64,000 nt of DNA from Alkalimonas collagenimarina (GTDB lineage: Bacteria; Pseudomonadota; Gammaproteobacteria; Enterobacterales; Alteromonadaceae), in NCBI RefSeq assembly GCF_030717845.1, contig NZ_JAUZVZ010000011.1, positions 62,001 to 126,000 on the forward strand, in the 5' to 3' direction. Each line of letters starts with the position of its first letter. Positions within the stretch are counted from its first letter, which is position 1. The notes beneath the pieces are model-generated. The model searched no databases and was not told where the DNA came from. It saw nothing but the letters and a program-made list of their open reading frames with translations. This document shows positions 18,227-28,024 of this stretch, piece by piece. The translations under genes and the position numbers were made by a program.

Positions 18227-19180
18227 TCAAGGAACTGGGACCAGACTCAGTATTTTGCTCAATACGTCATCGGTTTTAACCCCTTCCGCTTCAGCTGTGT
18301 AGGTTAAAATGATGCGATGGCGCAATACATTGTGAAACACGGCTTGAATATCATCAGGGGTGACGAAATCACGACCTTCCAGCCAAGCTTTGGCACGGGC
18401 ACAGCGCTCTAGTGCAATGGTTGCGCGAGGGCTGGCACCATAGGCCAACCATTTGCTTAAGGTTTCGCTATAGGCGCTGGCATCCCGGGTTGCCATGATC
18501 AATTCCACGATATACCGCTCTAAGGCAGGTGCAAGATGTAACTGAAGGATGGCTTTACGGGCGGTAAATATATCGGCCTGAGTCATATGTGGCGGTTCAG
18601 CTTGCTGCTCTGACAGCGCTTCACCGCGAGTTAGCTTAAGGATTTCCAGCTCAGTTTCTGCATCGGGGTAATCCACTTTGAGGTGAAGTAAAAACCGATC
18701 AAGTTGAGCTTCAGGCAGTGGATAGGTGCCTTCTTGCTCTAACGGGTTTTGGGTCGCCATCACTAAAAATAACTCTGGTAAAGGGTAGGTGGTACGACCT
18801 ACGGTTATTTGTTTTTCTGCCATCGCTTCCAGCAAGGCCGATTGAACTTTAGCTGGAGCGCGGTTAATTTCATCGGCCAAAATGAGGTGATGGAACAAGG
18901 GGCCGCTTTGAAACTCAAACTGCCCGGTCTCCGGACGATAGATGTCAGTACCAGTTAAATCAGCTGGTAGCAAATCCGGGGTAAATTGAATACGATGGAA
19001 ATCGCCTTCAATGCCTTGAGCTAGTGCGTTGACAGCTCGGGTTTTAGCTAGCCCCGGTGGGCCTTCCACCAAAAGGTGGCCGTTTGCCAGCAAGGCCAGT
19101 AGGATCCCTTCAGTAAGAGCTGGTTGCCCCAGCACCTGACTATCGAGATAGCGTTTTAGCTCGGAGAATGTTTTAACCAT
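18227..19180 (-). CDS. MoxR-family AAA+ ATPase
   Basis: 317 residues. It shows Walker A (GPPGLAKTR near residue 40), Walker B with the MoxR form (LILADEINRAPAKVQSALLEAMAE), sensor 1 (MATQNPLEQEGTYPLPEAQLDRFL) and a C-terminal lid with the arginine near GASPRATI. MoxR ATPases act as chaperones that mature or insert metal centres and complexes together with VWA proteins. This is the first gene of the six-gene block moxR, DUF58, DUF4381, batA, batB/C, batD. Confidence 0.93.
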   Translation of the reverse strand: MVKTFSELKRYLDSQVLGQPALTEGILLALLANGHLLVEGPPGLAKTRAVNALAQGIEGDFHRIQFTPDLLPADLTGTDIYRPETGQFEFQSGPLFHHLILADEINRAPAKVQSALLEAMAEKQITVGRTTYPLPELFLVMATQNPLEQEGTYPLPEAQLDRFLLHLKVDYPDAETELEILKLTRGEALSEQQAEPPHMTQADIFTARKAILQLHLAPALERYIVELIMATRDASAYSETLSKWLAYGASPRATIALERCARAKAWLEGRDFVTPDDIQAVFHNVLRHRIILTYTAEAEGVKTDDVLSKILSLVPVP

Positions 19181-19328
19181 AATTTTTATCGAACCCTTCC
19201 AAAGGCTTAAAAGCAGCTATGCTTGAACCAGATGACTATCTTTAAAACGAATAGCTATGCTATGACTGAACCATCTATATAAGGTTCATTTTTACAAATA
19301 CCAAGTCAAGCATGTCAATTCACCTAAT

Positions 19329-19346
19329 TTAAAACAAGTGTTTTAA
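19329..19346. promoter_or_regulatory. PsrA-like palindrome upstream of fadIJ
   Basis: TTAAAACAAGTGTTTTAA has perfect 8-base arms around a 2-base centre. It fits the AAAC-N4-GTTT pattern given for PsrA, a TetR-family fatty-acid regulator of gammaproteobacteria. It lies about 72-90 bases before the fadI ATG. No psrA gene is in the window, so the regulator assignment is inference from the motif. Confidence 0.5.
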
Positions 19347-19379
19347 TTTTCAGTGTCTGTGGTTACAATCAAGGCACTA

Positions 19380-19396
19380 GTCAGGTCTGACCTGTT
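19380..19396. promoter_or_regulatory. FadR-like operator upstream of fadIJ
   Basis: GTCAGGTCTGACCTGTT contains the near-palindromic core AGGTCTGACCT and matches most positions of the enterobacterial FadR box (AACTGGTCNGACNNGTT). It ends 21 bases before the fadI ATG, a repressing position. The cognate regulator gene, fadR, is present at 43921-44637. Confidence 0.7.
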
Positions 19397-19417
19397 GCGC
19401 GACAAACGAGGATATCT

Positions 19418-20728
19418 ATGAGTAAGTCCATTGATCTTAAAACCCGTCAGGGTGACCGCATCGCTATCGTCCGTGGCCTGCGGACGCCATTTGCCAAACA
19501 AGCGACTGCATTTCATGGCATTTCCGCCCTTGATATGGGCAAGATGGTGGTAAATGAATTGCTGATCCGCTCGGAACTGGATGCCAAGCTGGTAGAGCAA
19601 GTCGTGTATGGTCAAGTGGTGCAGATGCCGGAAGCGCCAAACATTGCCCGGGAGATTGTGCTGGGAACGGGCATGAATGTCCACACTGATGCTTACAGTG
19701 TCACTCGTGCTTGTGCCACTAGTTTTCAGGCGGTGGCCAATGTTGCAGAAACCATGCTGGCGGGGATGGCTGAAGTGGGCATCGCCGGTGGTGCTGATTC
19801 CAGCTCAGTGTTGCCTATTGGAGTCAGTAAAACATTAGGCCGGGCGCTGGTTGATATGAACAAAGCCAGAACCTTAGGGCAGAAGCTCAGTATTTTAAAG
19901 CGTTTGGGCTTAAAAGATTTGATGCCAGTACCGCCCGCTGTTGCCGAATACAGTACTGGACTGTCGATGGGGCAGACGGCCGAGCAAATGGCAAAAACGC
20001 ATGGCATCAGTCGGGAAGCGCAGGATGAAATGGCGCATCGCTCGCACAGCTTAGCTGCTAAGGCTTGGCAATCTGGCCTGATGGCCGATGAAGTGATGAC
20101 GGCGCACATTCCGCCGCACAAGACCTTTTTTGAGCAAGATAATAATGTGCGCATGGAATCTGAGCTTGCCTCCTATGCCCGGCTAAAACCAGTATTTGAT
20201 CGAAAGTATGGCACGGTAACGGCAGCCAATAGTACGCCGCTAACCGATGGTGCCTCGGCCGTGTTGCTGATGACCGAAAGCCGGGCGAAGGCCCTGGGAT
20301 ATACACCACTTGGTTATATTCGTAGTTATGCCTTTGCTGCCATTGATGTTTGGGAAGATATGCTGATGGGGCCGTCTTACGCTACTCCTATTGCCTTACA
20401 GCGAGCAGGCATGAACCTGAAAGATCTTACCTTAATTGAAATGCATGAAGCTTTCGCTGCTCAAGCGCTGGCGAATATGAAGATGTTTGCCAGTCGTCAG
20501 TTTGCTCAGGATAAACTGGGCATGGATCAAGCCATTGGCGAGATAGACATGGCCAAGTTCAATGTGAATGGTGGTTCACTGGCTTATGGCCATCCTTTTG
20601 CAGCAACCGGAACTCGCTTATTGGTGCAAACACTGAATGAATTAAAACGTCGCGGTGGAGGAGTGGGTCTAACCACAGCCTGTGCGGCTGGTGGCCTTGG
20701 TGCTGCCATGATTGTGGAGACTGAATAA
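19418..20728 (+). CDS. fadI: 3-ketoacyl-CoA thiolase, fatty-acid oxidation beta subunit
   Basis: 436 residues, the FadI length. The active-site Cys is in [14 protein letters not shown], and the C-terminal His/Cys motifs are in [27 protein letters not shown] and TACAAGGLG. It cleaves 3-ketoacyl-CoA to acetyl-CoA and a shortened acyl-CoA within the FadIJ complex. GAGG precedes the ATG. The stop overlaps the fadJ start by one base (TAATG), so expression is coupled. FadR- and PsrA-like sites lie upstream. Confidence 0.95.
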   Translation: MSKSIDLKTRQGDRIAIVRGLRTPFAKQATAFHGISALDMGKMVVNELLIRSELDAKLVEQVVYGQVVQMPEAPNIAREIVLGTGMNVHTDAYSVTRACATSFQAVANVAETMLAGMAEVGIAGGADSSSVLPIGVSKTLGRALVDMNKARTLGQKLSILKRLGLKDLMPVPPAVAEYSTGLSMGQTAEQMAKTHGISREAQDEMAHRSHSLAAKAWQSGLMADEVMTAHIPPHKTFFEQDNNVRMESELASYARLKPVFDRKYGTVTAANSTPLTDGASAVLLMTESRAKALGYTPLGYIRSYAFAAIDVWEDMLMGPSYATPIALQRAGMNLKDLTLIEMHEAFAAQALANMKMFASRQFAQDKLGMDQAIGEIDMAKFNVNGGSLAYGHPFAATGTRLLVQTLNELKRRGGGVGLTTACAAGGLGAAMIVETE

Positions 20729-22932
20729 TGACTAAAGAACAAAAAGCGAATAAGCAAAGCTCAGCAGTAGAGGCTACAGAGCAATTAAGTTCAGAGCAAA
20801 ACAGCACGCCCACATCGAGTTTTAGTCTTCAGCTGCGTGATGATCAAGTTGCAGTCATCACCATGGATGTGGCAGGTGAGCGCATGAATGTGCTGAAAGC
20901 TACGTTTGCCGAAGAAATTCGTACTATGCTGGCTGAGCTAAAGCAAAACAGCTCTGTAAAAGGCGTGGTTTTGATCAGTGGTAAATCCGATTCGTTCATT
21001 GCTGGTGCCGATATCAGCATGCTCGATGGCTGTAAAACAGCAGCCGAAGCGGAAGAGATCGCCCGGTTAGGTCAGCAGGTATTTGCTGAAATCGAGCAAT
21101 TAAAGGTGCCGGTTGTTGCTGCTATTCACGGCCCTTGTTTAGGCGGTGGCCTGGAGCTCGCGATGGCGTGTCATAGCCGTATTGTTAGTGATGATGCTAA
21201 AACGGTGCTGGGTTTACCTGAAGTGCAGTTAGGTCTACTACCTGGTAGTGGTGGTACGCAACGCTTACCGCGCTTAGTCGGTTTGCAAAAAGCACTGGAT
21301 ATGATTTTAACCGGCAAGCAGTTACGGGCCAAGCAAGCTGTTAAAGCAGGTTTAGCACAAGCGATGGTACCTAACAGTATTTTATTGGAAGCGGCTGTTG
21401 AGCAGGCGTTAGCAGGCAAGAAAGCTGCCGCTGAACCTAAATTGAACTTGATTGGCAAGCTGCTGGAAAAAACCGGTCCGGGCCGTGGTATTGTTTTTGA
21501 CCAGGCGAAAAAGCAAACCCTGTCGAAAACCCATGGCAATTATCCCGCGCCTTTGAAAATTCTTGAGGTTATTCGAGCCGGTATCGATAAGGGCATGCAA
21601 GCAGGTTTAAATGCTGAAGCCAAGGCTTTTGGTGAGCTTTGCATGACGCCAGAGTCCAAAGCGCTGCGTAGTTTATTCTTTGCAACCACCGAAATGAAAA
21701 AAGAAAGTGGTGCCGGTAATGCGAAGCCAAATACTGTTAAAAAAGTAGCGGTACTCGGCGGGGGGCTCATGGGGGGTGGTATTGCCAGCGTCACGGCCAC
21801 CAAAGCTGGCTTGCCGGTGCGGATCAAAGACATTCAGCATCAGGGCATTGCTAATGCATTACGCTATGCTTATCAATTGCTTGATAAAAAGGTAAAGCGT
21901 CGTTTTATGCGTTCATCTGAGTTACAAAAACAGATGGCGCTAATGACCGGTACCACCGATTACTCTGGTTTTCATGATGTCGATATGGTGGTTGAGGCCG
22001 TCTTTGAAGATCTGGAATTAAAGCAAACCATGGTGGCTGATATTGAACAGCATTGCCATGAGCAGACTATTTTTGCCAGCAATACCAGTTCTTTACCCAT
22101 TGGTCAGATTGCGGCTAAGGCGAAACGCCCAGAGAATGTGATTGGTCTGCATTACTTTTCACCGGTCGATAAAATGCCGCTGGTCGAAGTGATTGCGCAC
22201 AAAGATACCTCGGCAGAAACCATTGCCACAACCGTTGCTTTTGCCCGTAAACAAGGCAAAACGCCCATCGTGGTCAAAGATGGCGCTGGTTTTTATGTCA
22301 ACCGGATCTTGGCGTTGTACATGAACGAAGCTGCGCAAATTCTGTTGCAAGGCGAGCCGATTGAAAAGCTGGATAAAGCCTTAGTCAAATTCGGTTTTCC
22401 GGTCGGCCCTATTACGTTACTGGATGAAGTAGGGATTGATGTTGGTGCTAAAATAGGGCCAATTCTGCAAGGTGAATTAGGCGAACGTTTCGCTGCACCT
22501 GCGGCCTTTGATAAGTTGCTGGCCGATGGCCGCAAAGGGAAAAAATCGGAAAAAGGCTTTTATCTGTACAAGGGCAACAGTAAAGGTAAGAAGCCGGTTG
22601 ACCCCAGTGTTTACACCTTGCTGGGTATTCAGCCAGTCGCTAAAATGAGTCAAAGCGAGATAGTGCAACGTACTACAGCGCAAATGCTCAACGAAGCGGT
22701 ACGTTGTTTGGAGGAAGGCGTGATTGCTTCTGCTCGTGATGGGGATATCGGCGCTATTTTTGGCATTGGCTTCCCACCATTCTTAGGGGGTCCGTTCCTC
22801 TATATTGATACTATGGGGGCCGCGACTTTGGTTGCACAATTGCAAGGCTATGAAAAGCAGTTTGGCAATCGCTTCACACCTTGCGAACTCCTGCTTAGTA
22901 TGGCAGAGGATAATGAACGCTTTTATCCTTGA
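20728..22932 (+). CDS. fadJ: Fatty-acid oxidation alpha subunit (enoyl-CoA hydratase / 3-hydroxyacyl-CoA dehydrogenase)
   Basis: 734 residues. A hydrophilic N-terminal extension of about 30 residues precedes the crotonase domain ([42 protein letters not shown]), which carries both catalytic Glu regions. The 3-hydroxyacyl-CoA dehydrogenase follows, with NAD motif [14 protein letters not shown], catalytic segment [17 protein letters not shown] and [11 protein letters not shown]. It hydrates enoyl-CoA and oxidises 3-hydroxyacyl-CoA to feed FadI. The layout and partner mark it as FadJ rather than FadB. A strong terminator follows. Confidence 0.95.
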   Translation: MTKEQKANKQSSAVEATEQLSSEQNSTPTSSFSLQLRDDQVAVITMDVAGERMNVLKATFAEEIRTMLAELKQNSSVKGVVLISGKSDSFIAGADISMLDGCKTAAEAEEIARLGQQVFAEIEQLKVPVVAAIHGPCLGGGLELAMACHSRIVSDDAKTVLGLPEVQLGLLPGSGGTQRLPRLVGLQKALDMILTGKQLRAKQAVKAGLAQAMVPNSILLEAAVEQALAGKKAAAEPKLNLIGKLLEKTGPGRGIVFDQAKKQTLSKTHGNYPAPLKILEVIRAGIDKGMQAGLNAEAKAFGELCMTPESKALRSLFFATTEMKKESGAGNAKPNTVKKVAVLGGGLMGGGIASVTATKAGLPVRIKDIQHQGIANALRYAYQLLDKKVKRRFMRSSELQKQMALMTGTTDYSGFHDVDMVVEAVFEDLELKQTMVADIEQHCHEQTIFASNTSSLPIGQIAAKAKRPENVIGLHYFSPVDKMPLVEVIAHKDTSAETIATTVAFARKQGKTPIVVKDGAGFYVNRILALYMNEAAQILLQGEPIEKLDKALVKFGFPVGPITLLDEVGIDVGAKIGPILQGELGERFAAPAAFDKLLADGRKGKKSEKGFYLYKGNSKGKKPVDPSVYTLLGIQPVAKMSQSEIVQRTTAQMLNEAVRCLEEGVIASARDGDIGAIFGIGFPPFLGGPFLYIDTMGAATLVAQLQGYEKQFGNRFTPCELLLSMAEDNERFYP

Positions 22933-22961
22933 TACACATTAATAACCTTTTTGTGGCTATC

Positions 22962-23003
22962 AAACCATCAGAATGCAATGACTGCATCTGATGGTTTTTT
23001 TTT
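22962..23003 (+). terminator. Rho-independent terminator after fadJ
   Basis: AAACCATCAG at 22962-22971 pairs with CTGATGGTTT at 22988-22997. A short inner stem (ATGCA/TGCAT) extends it, and a run of nine Ts follows (about 22995-23003). It is 30 bases after the fadJ stop. Confidence 0.9.
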
Positions 23004-23189
23004 CGCAATTACAATTCATCACAGCTGTAAACTTTTTAATGCGTTTGACTCTAAATTTACTTTACTTATTTCCCTGTATTTCATCCAAAAATCCATGATT
23101 TGGCACACATCCTGCTCTTTGTTAACTAGCATAGATATGCGCTATCTATGCACGTCGCAACATAAAAATAAATCCAGGAGTACCAACCA

Positions 23190-23714
23190 ATGAAAAAAAT
23201 TGTATTCACCCTTATGCTGTTTTGCTTTGCTTCGCTTTATAGCCAACCTTCCGCTCACGCCGCACCCATCTTAACGCAAGATATTATCGTTGAAGACGAT
23301 GGCATGTTTTTTTTAGCCGGTTCCGTTAGCGTCAACGTGGCTGATTCCTTCGAGCTGTTTGACTCTGTTTTTTCGGCAGATAGCTGGTTGTCATTTGACC
23401 TGTTTGGCTTTCAGTTTGAGCAAGGTATGGATGATTTATTTGTCGCAGATTTCGATATCGATAATTTGATGGCTGGTTTTGAGTTTCTACAGTTTGATGT
23501 GTTGGATCTTGATAGTGGATGGGCTTTCCAAGGAATTTTTTCCTTTGGTTCAGGCTTCATTGACGTATTCTCTGCGCCCAACGAAACGCTGGTGGCCTTT
23601 TTTGAAAATGCGTTTTTAGGGGAAGTGAGTGTAGCTGTTCCAGCACCTGCAACTATTAGTCTGATGTTGCTGGCATTGTTTGGTTTGATGTTGCGTCAGC
23701 GCGCGATAAGCTAA
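23190..23714 (+). CDS. PEP-CTERM-type exported protein
   Basis: 174 residues. The N-terminal signal peptide (MKKIVFTLMLFCFASLYSQPSAHA) and the C-terminal block VPAPATISLMLLALFGLMLRQR, a proline motif, hydrophobic helix and Arg end, are the PEP-CTERM layout recognised by exosortase. The middle is strongly acidic and Phe/Asp/Leu/Gly rich, with no Cys in the mature part, and I do not recognise a domain. CAGGAG precedes the ATG. No exosortase or exopolysaccharide genes are in the window, so the sorting machinery must be elsewhere. The gap 23715-24005 downstream is AT-rich with no clear feature. Confidence 0.78.
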   Translation: MKKIVFTLMLFCFASLYSQPSAHAAPILTQDIIVEDDGMFFLAGSVSVNVADSFELFDSVFSADSWLSFDLFGFQFEQGMDDLFVADFDIDNLMAGFEFLQFDVLDLDSGWAFQGIFSFGSGFIDVFSAPNETLVAFFENAFLGEVSVAVPAPATISLMLLALFGLMLRQRAIS

Positions 23715-24005
23715 CTGTACGAATAGTACCTCTGATTGTCAGTATTTTTTACAAGGTTTGCTGTTGACGTTGAGTATGATTGAGGATTGATTGGTGAAGA
23801 TACCTGCGCTGTGTCTGAACATCATAAAATGCCTCATTAAATTTAGGTGTCAATAATTTTTACAAATTGGTTTGATTGGGCGAAGTTACAGATAAAATGA
23901 ATAGTTATTCAAATTTATCTTTGGTCAAGGCCATTCAATCATAACCATATGTTTTATTCTGTATAAAAATTATCCTGTATATAAATAGAAAAAATGGAGA
24001 ATTAC

Positions 24006-27000
24006 ATGACATTCCAAACAAAAACCACTAAAGCACTGTTGGCGATTGCCATCGCTGCTGCATGTGGTACAACCGCTATCCATGCCAGCCCTTATGAGGT
24101 CTCGGTGGATACGGATCAGTTGCGTTTAGGCGATGAGGCTGCAGCAGTTGCTCCTTATATTGTCCAAGTCCGTGGGAAAAGTGGAGTTGAAAAAGCTGAA
24201 GAATTGGGTCAGTTACGGCCACGCAATCAAGCGCGCGTAGCAGGACAAAATCGATACAATGCCACTTCTGCCGAAATGGTCGCTTATACGCAGCAACTGC
24301 AAAGCTTTCATCAGCAATTAGCAGCTCAAAACGCGGTAAGCGATCTGCTGCATTCATATACCCATACCTTCAATGGTTTTTCTGTCCGCATGAGTGCTGA
24401 AGAAGCACAACGTCTTCGTAGCCATCCTGATGTCGTGGGTGTCTGGCTGGATGAGCCCATGCAGTTGGATACGGCTAATACGCCTGAGTTTCTTGGCTTG
24501 AATGGCGCCAACGGCCAGCATACGTTGGGTGTGAAAGGCGAAGATGTCGTTATCGGTATTGTTGATAGTGGTATTTGGCCTGAAAGCGAAAGCTTTGCCG
24601 ATGATGGTACTTACGGTCCTCTTGCCGGCTGGAATGGTGCTTGTGATGCAGGTGAAGATGAGACGTTCAGCTGTAACAACAAACTCATTGGTGCACGTTA
24701 TTTCAATAGCTCTTTTACCTCCGTCTTTAATCTACAACCAGGTGAGTTTGTCTCACCACGCGATGCGGATAACCACGGTACTCATGTCGCAGCAACGGCT
24801 GCAGGTAATGAAAATGTGACTGCTACGATAGCTGGAACTGATATCGGTACGGTTACTGGTATTGCTCCTCGCGCCCGAGTGGCCATGTACAAAGCCTGCT
24901 GGAACAGCAGCTATGTCAGCCCAACAGGCGTCAATGAGCGTGGTTGTTTCGGTGGTGACACCATGGCAGCGATTGATGCAGCCGTTGCTGACGGTGTCGA
25001 TGTCATCAACTATTCAATCAGTGGCAGTTTAACCGATATAACGACCATTGCTGCCGCCGCTAAATTACGTGCAGCTCAGGCTGGGGTTTTTGTCTCAGTA
25101 TCGGCCGGTAACAGTGGCCCTGGCGCAGGTACCGTTGGTACGCCTGCTCCTTGGGTGGCCAGTGTCGGTGCTTCTACCTATGACGGTACCAGTGTGGTTG
25201 CTGGTATTGAAGTATTGTCAGGCTCAGTCAGTGGAACCTATCGAGCGATTGAAGCGGCTACGACCACCCCTATTTCACAAATAGGTCAAGTGGAAGCTGA
25301 GTTGGTTGTAGCGGATCCTTTATTGGCTTGTGATCCACTAGCCAATGCTGCTGAGTTGGAGGGTAAGATAGCCCTGATGCAGCGTGGTGTCTGTGGTTTT
25401 GATATTAAACTTGCTGCTGCTCAGTCTTCTGGTGCGGTAGGGGCTCTTGTCATCAATAGTGACGGTACTCCTCCGATCGTTATGGGTGGCGATGGCAGTT
25501 TTTCTATTCCAGGCTATATGATTAGCCTTGCTGATGGACAAGGGCTGCTAGGAGCGCTTGGAAATGGTGAGGAACTCTCCGTTCGCTTCAGTGCTGGTGC
25601 GCTGGCAGGTCAAACCGAAGTTGGTAATATCATGGCTGGTTTTTCTTCAAGAGGCCCTAACCTGGCTTCCTTTGATATTATTAAGCCAGATATCACCGCA
25701 CCAGGTGTGCGTATTCTTGCTGCTGGCTCTGAGCAGCCTATGCTAGGCACGAATGATGTGCCCTTTGTGTACCTGCAAGGGACTTCTATGTCGAGCCCGC
25801 ACATTGCTGGTATGGCAGCATTATTGCGTGAAGCTAATCCAGACTGGTCGCCTGCTATGGTCAAATCTGCATTAATGACGACAGCGCGTCAGGATATCGT
25901 GAAGCAAAATGGCACGACTCCAGCTGACCCATTTGATTTTGGTGCTGGTCATGCGGTTCCTGCTAGTGCAGCTAATCCTGGCTTAGTTTACGACGTAGAC
26001 AGTCTTGATTATTTTGCTTTCTTGTGTGGTTTAGAAGCATTTAACTTCGTTGCTAATGCCAGTGGCTTTAGCTGTGATGCGTTTGCAGCAGCAGGCTATG
26101 ACTTTGAAGCCAGTCAACTGAACCTTCCCTCCATTGGTATTGCTGCCTTAGATGGAAGCCGTACTGTGTATCGTGAAGTAACGGATGTGACAGGAGCTGC
26201 CTCGGTCTATGGCATTGATGTTCAGGCACCAGCTGGCTTTAGCGCAACGGTACTGACCTTGGATCAACAAGGTGAATGGAGCGCTTCTAACAGCTTGCAG
26301 GTGCCCGCTAACGGTTCTGCTGCTTATGCCATCCATTTTGAAACAACGGCATCTTCGGTATTCAATCAATGGCGTTTTGGTGCGGTGACCTTATCCAATG
26401 GCCAACATGATGTTCGAAGCCCTATTGCGATTCAAGCAGTTCCACCACAGTTGATCGAAGCACCTGCTGAAATTACGGCGCAAGTACCTGCTCGTGGTGG
26501 CCGAGTGTCTTTCCCTGTCTTAATGCAATACAGTGGAAATACCAGTACTAGCATGGTTGGTTTGTCGGCTCCATTTGGTGGTACCAGAACCATCCCACAA
26601 GATCCAGATGGTACTTTCAGCTTTAATGAGCCAGGTTTAGGTTCTCATTTCCTTGAGATCCCTGCCGGAACCCGTGTAGCTCGCTTTATGTTGAATGAAG
26701 ATCTGGCATCAGTGCCAGGTGCTATCCTGGATATGTATGTCTACCGGTGTATTGCCAGCAGCTGTACATTTATTACGTCAGCGACTAGCGATAGTGGTAA
26801 TGAAAGCATCGTGCTGCGCGATCCTGCTCCAGCGGCTAATAGCGGTGCCGGTAACTTCTACATTGTGTGGGTACACGCCCGAGACTTGCAGGGTGCTGCG
26901 GAAGTAACCTATACCATGCCGTATTGGATCGTTGATGAGCATAACACTGTGACGTCTCGTATGGTTGCACCAACCCGTGCTATCAAAGGTCGTTTCAATA

Positions 27001-27122
27001 ACATTACTCTGACGACCAGAGGACTGACAGCAAGCCCGTTCCCATACATGGGTGTAATGTCCTTCAATGATGACAGTGGTGAAGAACAAACCACCACATT
27101 ACTGGAGATTTTTGCGAACTAA
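24006..27122 (+). CDS. Secreted subtilisin-like serine protease (S8) with PA domain
   Basis: About 1038 residues from the ATG at 24006, with GGAG six bases upstream; an ATG at 23994 overlaps it. A signal peptide (about 1-27) is followed by an I9-like propeptide (YIVQVRGKSG; FNGFSVRMSAEEAQRL). The catalytic triad is Asp187 (GIVDSGIWPES), His257 (DNHGTHVA) and Ser594 (GTSMSSPHIAG), with a protease-associated domain inserted between His and Ser (about 435-520). The roughly 350-residue C-terminal beta-rich region has no obvious anchor. This PA-inserted layout resembles lantibiotic-like and plant subtilases. It is an exported protease for nutrient protein. Confidence 0.92.
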   Translation: MTFQTKTTKALLAIAIAAACGTTAIHASPYEVSVDTDQLRLGDEAAAVAPYIVQVRGKSGVEKAEELGQLRPRNQARVAGQNRYNATSAEMVAYTQQLQSFHQQLAAQNAVSDLLHSYTHTFNGFSVRMSAEEAQRLRSHPDVVGVWLDEPMQLDTANTPEFLGLNGANGQHTLGVKGEDVVIGIVDSGIWPESESFADDGTYGPLAGWNGACDAGEDETFSCNNKLIGARYFNSSFTSVFNLQPGEFVSPRDADNHGTHVAATAAGNENVTATIAGTDIGTVTGIAPRARVAMYKACWNSSYVSPTGVNERGCFGGDTMAAIDAAVADGVDVINYSISGSLTDITTIAAAAKLRAAQAGVFVSVSAGNSGPGAGTVGTPAPWVASVGASTYDGTSVVAGIEVLSGSVSGTYRAIEAATTTPISQIGQVEAELVVADPLLACDPLANAAELEGKIALMQRGVCGFDIKLAAAQSSGAVGALVINSDGTPPIVMGGDGSFSIPGYMISLADGQGLLGALGNGEELSVRFSAGALAGQTEVGNIMAGFSSRGPNLASFDIIKPDITAPGVRILAAGSEQPMLGTNDVPFVYLQGTSMSSPHIAGMAALLREANPDWSPAMVKSALMTTARQDIVKQNGTTPADPFDFGAGHAVPASAANPGLVYDVDSLDYFAFLCGLEAFNFVANASGFSCDAFAAAGYDFEASQLNLPSIGIAALDGSRTVYREVTDVTGAASVYGIDVQAPAGFSATVLTLDQQGEWSASNSLQVPANGSAAYAIHFETTASSVFNQWRFGAVTLSNGQHDVRSPIAIQAVPPQLIEAPAEITAQVPARGGRVSFPVLMQYSGNTSTSMVGLSAPFGGTRTIPQDPDGTFSFNEPGLGSHFLEIPAGTRVARFMLNEDLASVPGAILDMYVYRCIASSCTFITSATSDSGNESIVLRDPAPAANSGAGNFYIVWVHARDLQGAAEVTYTMPYWIVDEHNTVTSRMVAPTRAIKGRFNNITLTTRGLTASPFPYMGVMSFNDDSGEEQTTTLLEIFAN

Positions 27123-27147
27123 GCTTCGTAACTAAATTTTCTACTGT

Positions 27148-27179
27148 AAAAGCCCATCAAAATGATGGGCTTTTTTTTT
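27148..27179 (+). terminator. Rho-independent terminator after the subtilase gene
   Basis: GCCCATCA at 27152-27159 pairs with TGATGGGC at 27163-27170 across an AAA loop, followed by nine Ts at 27171-27179. Confidence 0.93.
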
Positions 27180-27250
27180 GTTTTAGTTCGGCTTACCATC
27201 AACATATGGTTGTCGCATGAATTATCAGAGGGTGAAGGACTATTCATAGC

Positions 27251-27688
27251 GTGAATACATCAGTTATTTTTCGTTTTATCAGTATGATTGTAATTACCAC
27301 GACCGGGCTGCTGCTGGCAACATGGTGCCTGTTGTGGTTATATCTGCTAGGCCCATTGGGATATACCGCACCAGAACCTGTCGATTACTCAGCGGAAACT
27401 TATCATGTATTTGCTTATGGTACGTTAAAGCAGCCATGGATCCGTCGTTTTATTATTGGCCGTTCTGTTGATGTTCACGAAGATTCGCTCAGTGGTTATC
27501 AGCGTCATGGCCTTGATTTGCAAGTAGAGCCTAAGGAGGTAACGACGGGCTTACGCTTTGCGGTGACTTCTACCGAGATGCAACGGTTGGATCGCTATGA
27601 GCGTCTTGGAGTGCGTTACCAACGTGAGCATATGCAGCTCGATAGTGGCTTAGATGCATGGGTGTATCGGCGTATCGCTGTTGAATAA
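27251..27688 (+). CDS. Membrane-anchored gamma-glutamylcyclotransferase-like (AIG2/YtfP) protein
   Basis: 145 residues. A membrane helix at about 10-34 (SMIVITTTGLLLATWCLLWLYLL) is followed by a GGCT/AIG2-like fold: YHVFAYGTLKQPWIRR is the diagnostic YGTL substrate-loop motif and LDRYERLGVRYQREHM contains the catalytic-Glu segment (DRYE). The start is a GTG at 27251 with only a weak upstream AAGGA, so it is uncertain. Most family members are soluble; the N-terminal anchor is unusual. Substrate unknown. Confidence 0.7.
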   Translation: MNTSVIFRFISMIVITTTGLLLATWCLLWLYLLGPLGYTAPEPVDYSAETYHVFAYGTLKQPWIRRFIIGRSVDVHEDSLSGYQRHGLDLQVEPKEVTTGLRFAVTSTEMQRLDRYERLGVRYQREHMQLDSGLDAWVYRRIAVE

Positions 27689-27787
27689 GCCAGCCTGAGC
27701 TGTTACTTAAGATTTTTAGCGCTTTATTATTTAAATGATAACAAAAATTGTTCCTGTGGTTTGTTAGAATAATTGCACTAGTTCAAC

Positions 27788-28024
27788 ATGCCCTGGATAG
27801 CTAAAACCAATTGGGGAGACGTCGTCTTGTTATTGTTACCTGCCATGTTTGTGTGTACGGCACTTTCTTTATATATCGCGGCGTTAAGAGCGGGCATGAA
27901 AGCCAGTCGTTGGGCACTAGCCGCTTTAGCATTTGGTCCTTTGTTAGTTCCTTTATTTACCAGTCACAAACGTTTAGTGATACTTCAGGCTCGTGGCCGT
28001 GGTGTCAGTCTGTTTAAACCATAA
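27788..28024 (+). CDS. Small two-helix membrane protein
   Basis: 78 residues with two hydrophobic helices (about 11-32 VVLLLLPAMFVCTALSLYI and about 41-58 ALAALAFGPLLVPLF) separated by a short basic loop and ending in a basic tail. I recognise no family. Its 3' end overlaps that of the convergent LysR-type gene by 11 bases. The regular amphipathic composition supports it being real, but no function can be given. Confidence 0.5.
   Translation: MPWIAKTNWGDVVLLLLPAMFVCTALSLYIAALRAGMKASRWALAALAFGPLLVPLFTSHKRLVILQARGRGVSLFKP

Noticed and set aside
22951-23193. 80-residue plus-strand frame between fadJ and the PEP-CTERM gene
   Set aside because: It runs across the fadJ terminator, has no ribosome-binding site and no family features, and ends inside the next gene.
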